DNA of 64,000 nucleotides from contig PLJM01000006.1 in NCBI GenBank assembly GCA_003139695.1, forward strand, positions 310,001-374,000, written 5' to 3'. Source of the DNA: Candidatus Dormiibacterota bacterium (GTDB lineage Bacteria; Chloroflexota; Dormibacteria; Dormibacterales; Dormibacteraceae). Both the position numbers and the translations under genes were made by a program. Positions within the stretch are counted from its first letter, which is position 1, and each line of letters opens with the position of its first letter. Below the pieces are notes generated by a model. It did not search any database, was not told the DNA's origin, and saw only the letters and a list, made by a program, of their open reading frames with translations. Positions 62,885-64,000 of this stretch are shown here, in pieces.

Positions 62885-63818
62885 ATGCGCGCATTCGCTC
62901 TCGATGCCTTCGGACAACCCGGCTCGATTCACGACGTGCCTGAACCAGAGCCCGCCGAGGGCCAGGTGCGTGTACGCGTTGCCGCTGCCTCCCTGAACCC
63001 GTTCGACAACGCCGTGCTCGCGGGCTACATGAAGGACCGGATGGAGCACCGCTTTCCGCTCATCCCGGCCGGCGACTTCTCTGGCACCGTCGACGCCGTT
63101 GGGTCGGGCGTGACTGGATACGCAGTCGGGGACCACATCTTCGGCGTCACCGGCAAGATGGTGTTCGGCGCGGGCACGCTGGCCGAGAAGACAACCGCGA
63201 CCGCCGGAACCATCGCCAGGCGGCCGCAGTCGATCACTGATGTGGAAGCTGCGGCCCTGCCCCTCGCGGGAGTGTCCGCATTGATGTGCGTCGACGCTGT
63301 CGGCCCCAAGCCCAAGGATGTCGTCGTTGTCGTCGGAGCCGGGGGCGGAATCGGCAGCTACGCCGTCCAGCTCGCTAAGGGCCGAGGCGCACACGTGATC
63401 GGCGTGACCACCAAGGAGAACGCCGACTACGTGAAAGGCCTGGGCGCCGACGAGGTCATAGATCGCACGGCGGGCGACGTTTTGGAGGCGCTCAAGTCCA
63501 AGCACAAGGACGGCGTCGCCGCGATCATCGACACAGGCAGTGATGCGACTGGCCTCGCCCACTTGAGCGGAGCGGTGCACAAGGGCGGAACCGTTGTCTC
63601 AATGAAGGGGTTCGGTCCCCGACGAGCTGGCGAAGAACGGCGTCAAGGGAGTCAACATCCAGACCCAGGTGAACACCGAACGGCTGGAAACGTTGGCGAA
63701 GCTGTCGGCTGCTGGAACGTTGAAAGCTCCGAAGATCCGCACCTTCTCGCTCGACCACGCGGGAGAAGCGTTCAAGCTCCTCGGCCAGGTCGGCGGGAAA
63801 CTCGTAATTACCCTCTAG
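62885..63818 (+). pseudogene. NADP-dependent zinc-free quinone/alcohol oxidoreductase, frameshifted
   Basis: The frame encodes an MDR-superfamily enzyme: MRAFALDAFGQPGSIHDVPEPEP, IPAGDFSGTVDAVGSGVTGYAVGD, VVVVGAGGGIGSYAVQLAKGRGAHVIG. After GGTVVSMKGFG the frame breaks at a CCCC run (63617-63620). With one C fewer the reading continues as PDELAKNGVKGVN, then FSLDHAGEAFKLL and ends GGKLVITL at 63818, the normal C-terminus. Either a recent mutation or a sequencing error explains this. The Shine-Dalgarno AAGGAG is good. Confidence 0.88.
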
Positions 63819-63960
63819 CGTCCGCCATTCGTTTGTAGAAACGGCACGGCGGGGATTCCGCCGTGGTGTGGAAGTTCCAGTGACGGCACCACGTGATGCC
63901 GTCAAACATCCTGCACGTCCCACACGTCACGCGTGGATTCTCCGCGCGCGTCTTCTTCAT
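63808..63960 (-). CDS. Small Cys-rich protein
   Basis: This 50-residue protein from ATG 63960 (or 63 residues from the GTG at 63999, beside the window edge) has VTCGTCRMFDGITWCRHWNFHTTAESPPCRFYKR, with four cysteines and two histidines that could bind zinc or an iron-sulfur cluster. The family is not known. Its 3' end overlaps the repaired end of the oxidoreductase gene by 11 bp. Confidence 0.6.
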   Translation of the reverse strand: MKKTRAENPRVTCGTCRMFDGITWCRHWNFHTTAESPPCRFYKRMADARG

Positions 63961-64000
63961 GTGTTGCTCATCGCGCTCCCCGGCAAATCCTTCCTTCACA

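Overview
The window is GC-rich bacterial DNA, densely packed with genes on both strands, mostly in long minus-strand operons. No gap between genes exceeds 300 bases, and I see no tRNA, rRNA, CRISPR array, prophage or insertion sequence. Gene content points to a deep Terrabacteria lineage, either Actinomycetota or a relative such as Dormibacterota/Chloroflexota. The evidence is coenzyme F420 biosynthesis with an F420-dependent glucose-6-phosphate dehydrogenase, actinobacterial-type phosphatidylinositol mannoside (PIM) synthesis genes, an inositol-phosphate synthase, an Mca/MshB-like deacetylase, a SpoIIIAA/R3H ATPase, and many apparently leaderless genes with a TANNNT box 6-10 nt before the start codon. 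The taxonomic placement is an inference.

Layout. 1-4.6 kb: an edge-truncated Ser/Thr kinase, small membrane and coiled-coil proteins, endonuclease III and a YqeY protein. 4.6-8.0 kb (minus): the F420 operon, read as small membrane protein, fgd, cofC, cofE, cofD. 8.3-13.8 kb: biotin ligase, sirtuin, a cyclase fragment, an MFS transporter, a NUDIX hydrolase, a GGDEF protein and a MaoC-like protein. 13.8-25.0 kb (minus): ispH, then a probable 12-gene operon headed by an ArsR repressor (arsR, ino1, two LpxL-family acyltransferases, pimA, CDP-alcohol phosphatidyltransferase, holB, hisC, HD protein, 2-hydroxyacid dehydrogenase, HAD phosphatase, PIG-L deacetylase). 25-35.9 kb: lipoprotein, folE, PHP protein, LLM oxidoreductase, two acyl-CoA dehydrogenases, a DHA2 transporter and an ABC ATPase-permease fusion. 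35.9-44.2 kb (minus): pdxS, pdxT, GNAT, R3H-ATPase, tmk; and ilvE, glycerate kinase, ECF sigma factor, SHOCT-like protein. 44.5-49.4 kb: YajQ, hisA, DUF3465-like protein, two tiny Cys/His-rich ORFs, an SDR and an SRPBCC protein. 49.5-57.1 kb (minus): the pyrimidine operon pyrB, pyrR, carA-carB fusion, pyrK, pyrD. 57.2-64 kb: zinc-ribbon protein, ABC exporter, thiolase, a MarR/DHA2 efflux pair, a frameshifted quinone oxidoreductase and a Cys-rich small protein.

The most unusual feature is a dispersed intergenic element of about 150-170 bp, present three times in the same orientation (about 8081-8250, 44309-44456 and 56045-56196). Conserved blocks alternate with a stem whose base pairs change in a compensating way between copies, as expected of a structured RNA or selected hairpin. 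On the minus strand the copies lie just upstream of the F420 operon, the ilvE operon and the pyrR-carAB-pyrK-pyrD genes. Other notable points are the carA-carB gene fusion, a PyrR-binding-like RNA loop beside the pyrB ribosome binding site, a double ArsR operator in front of the inositol-lipid operon, and two families of intergenic palindromes.
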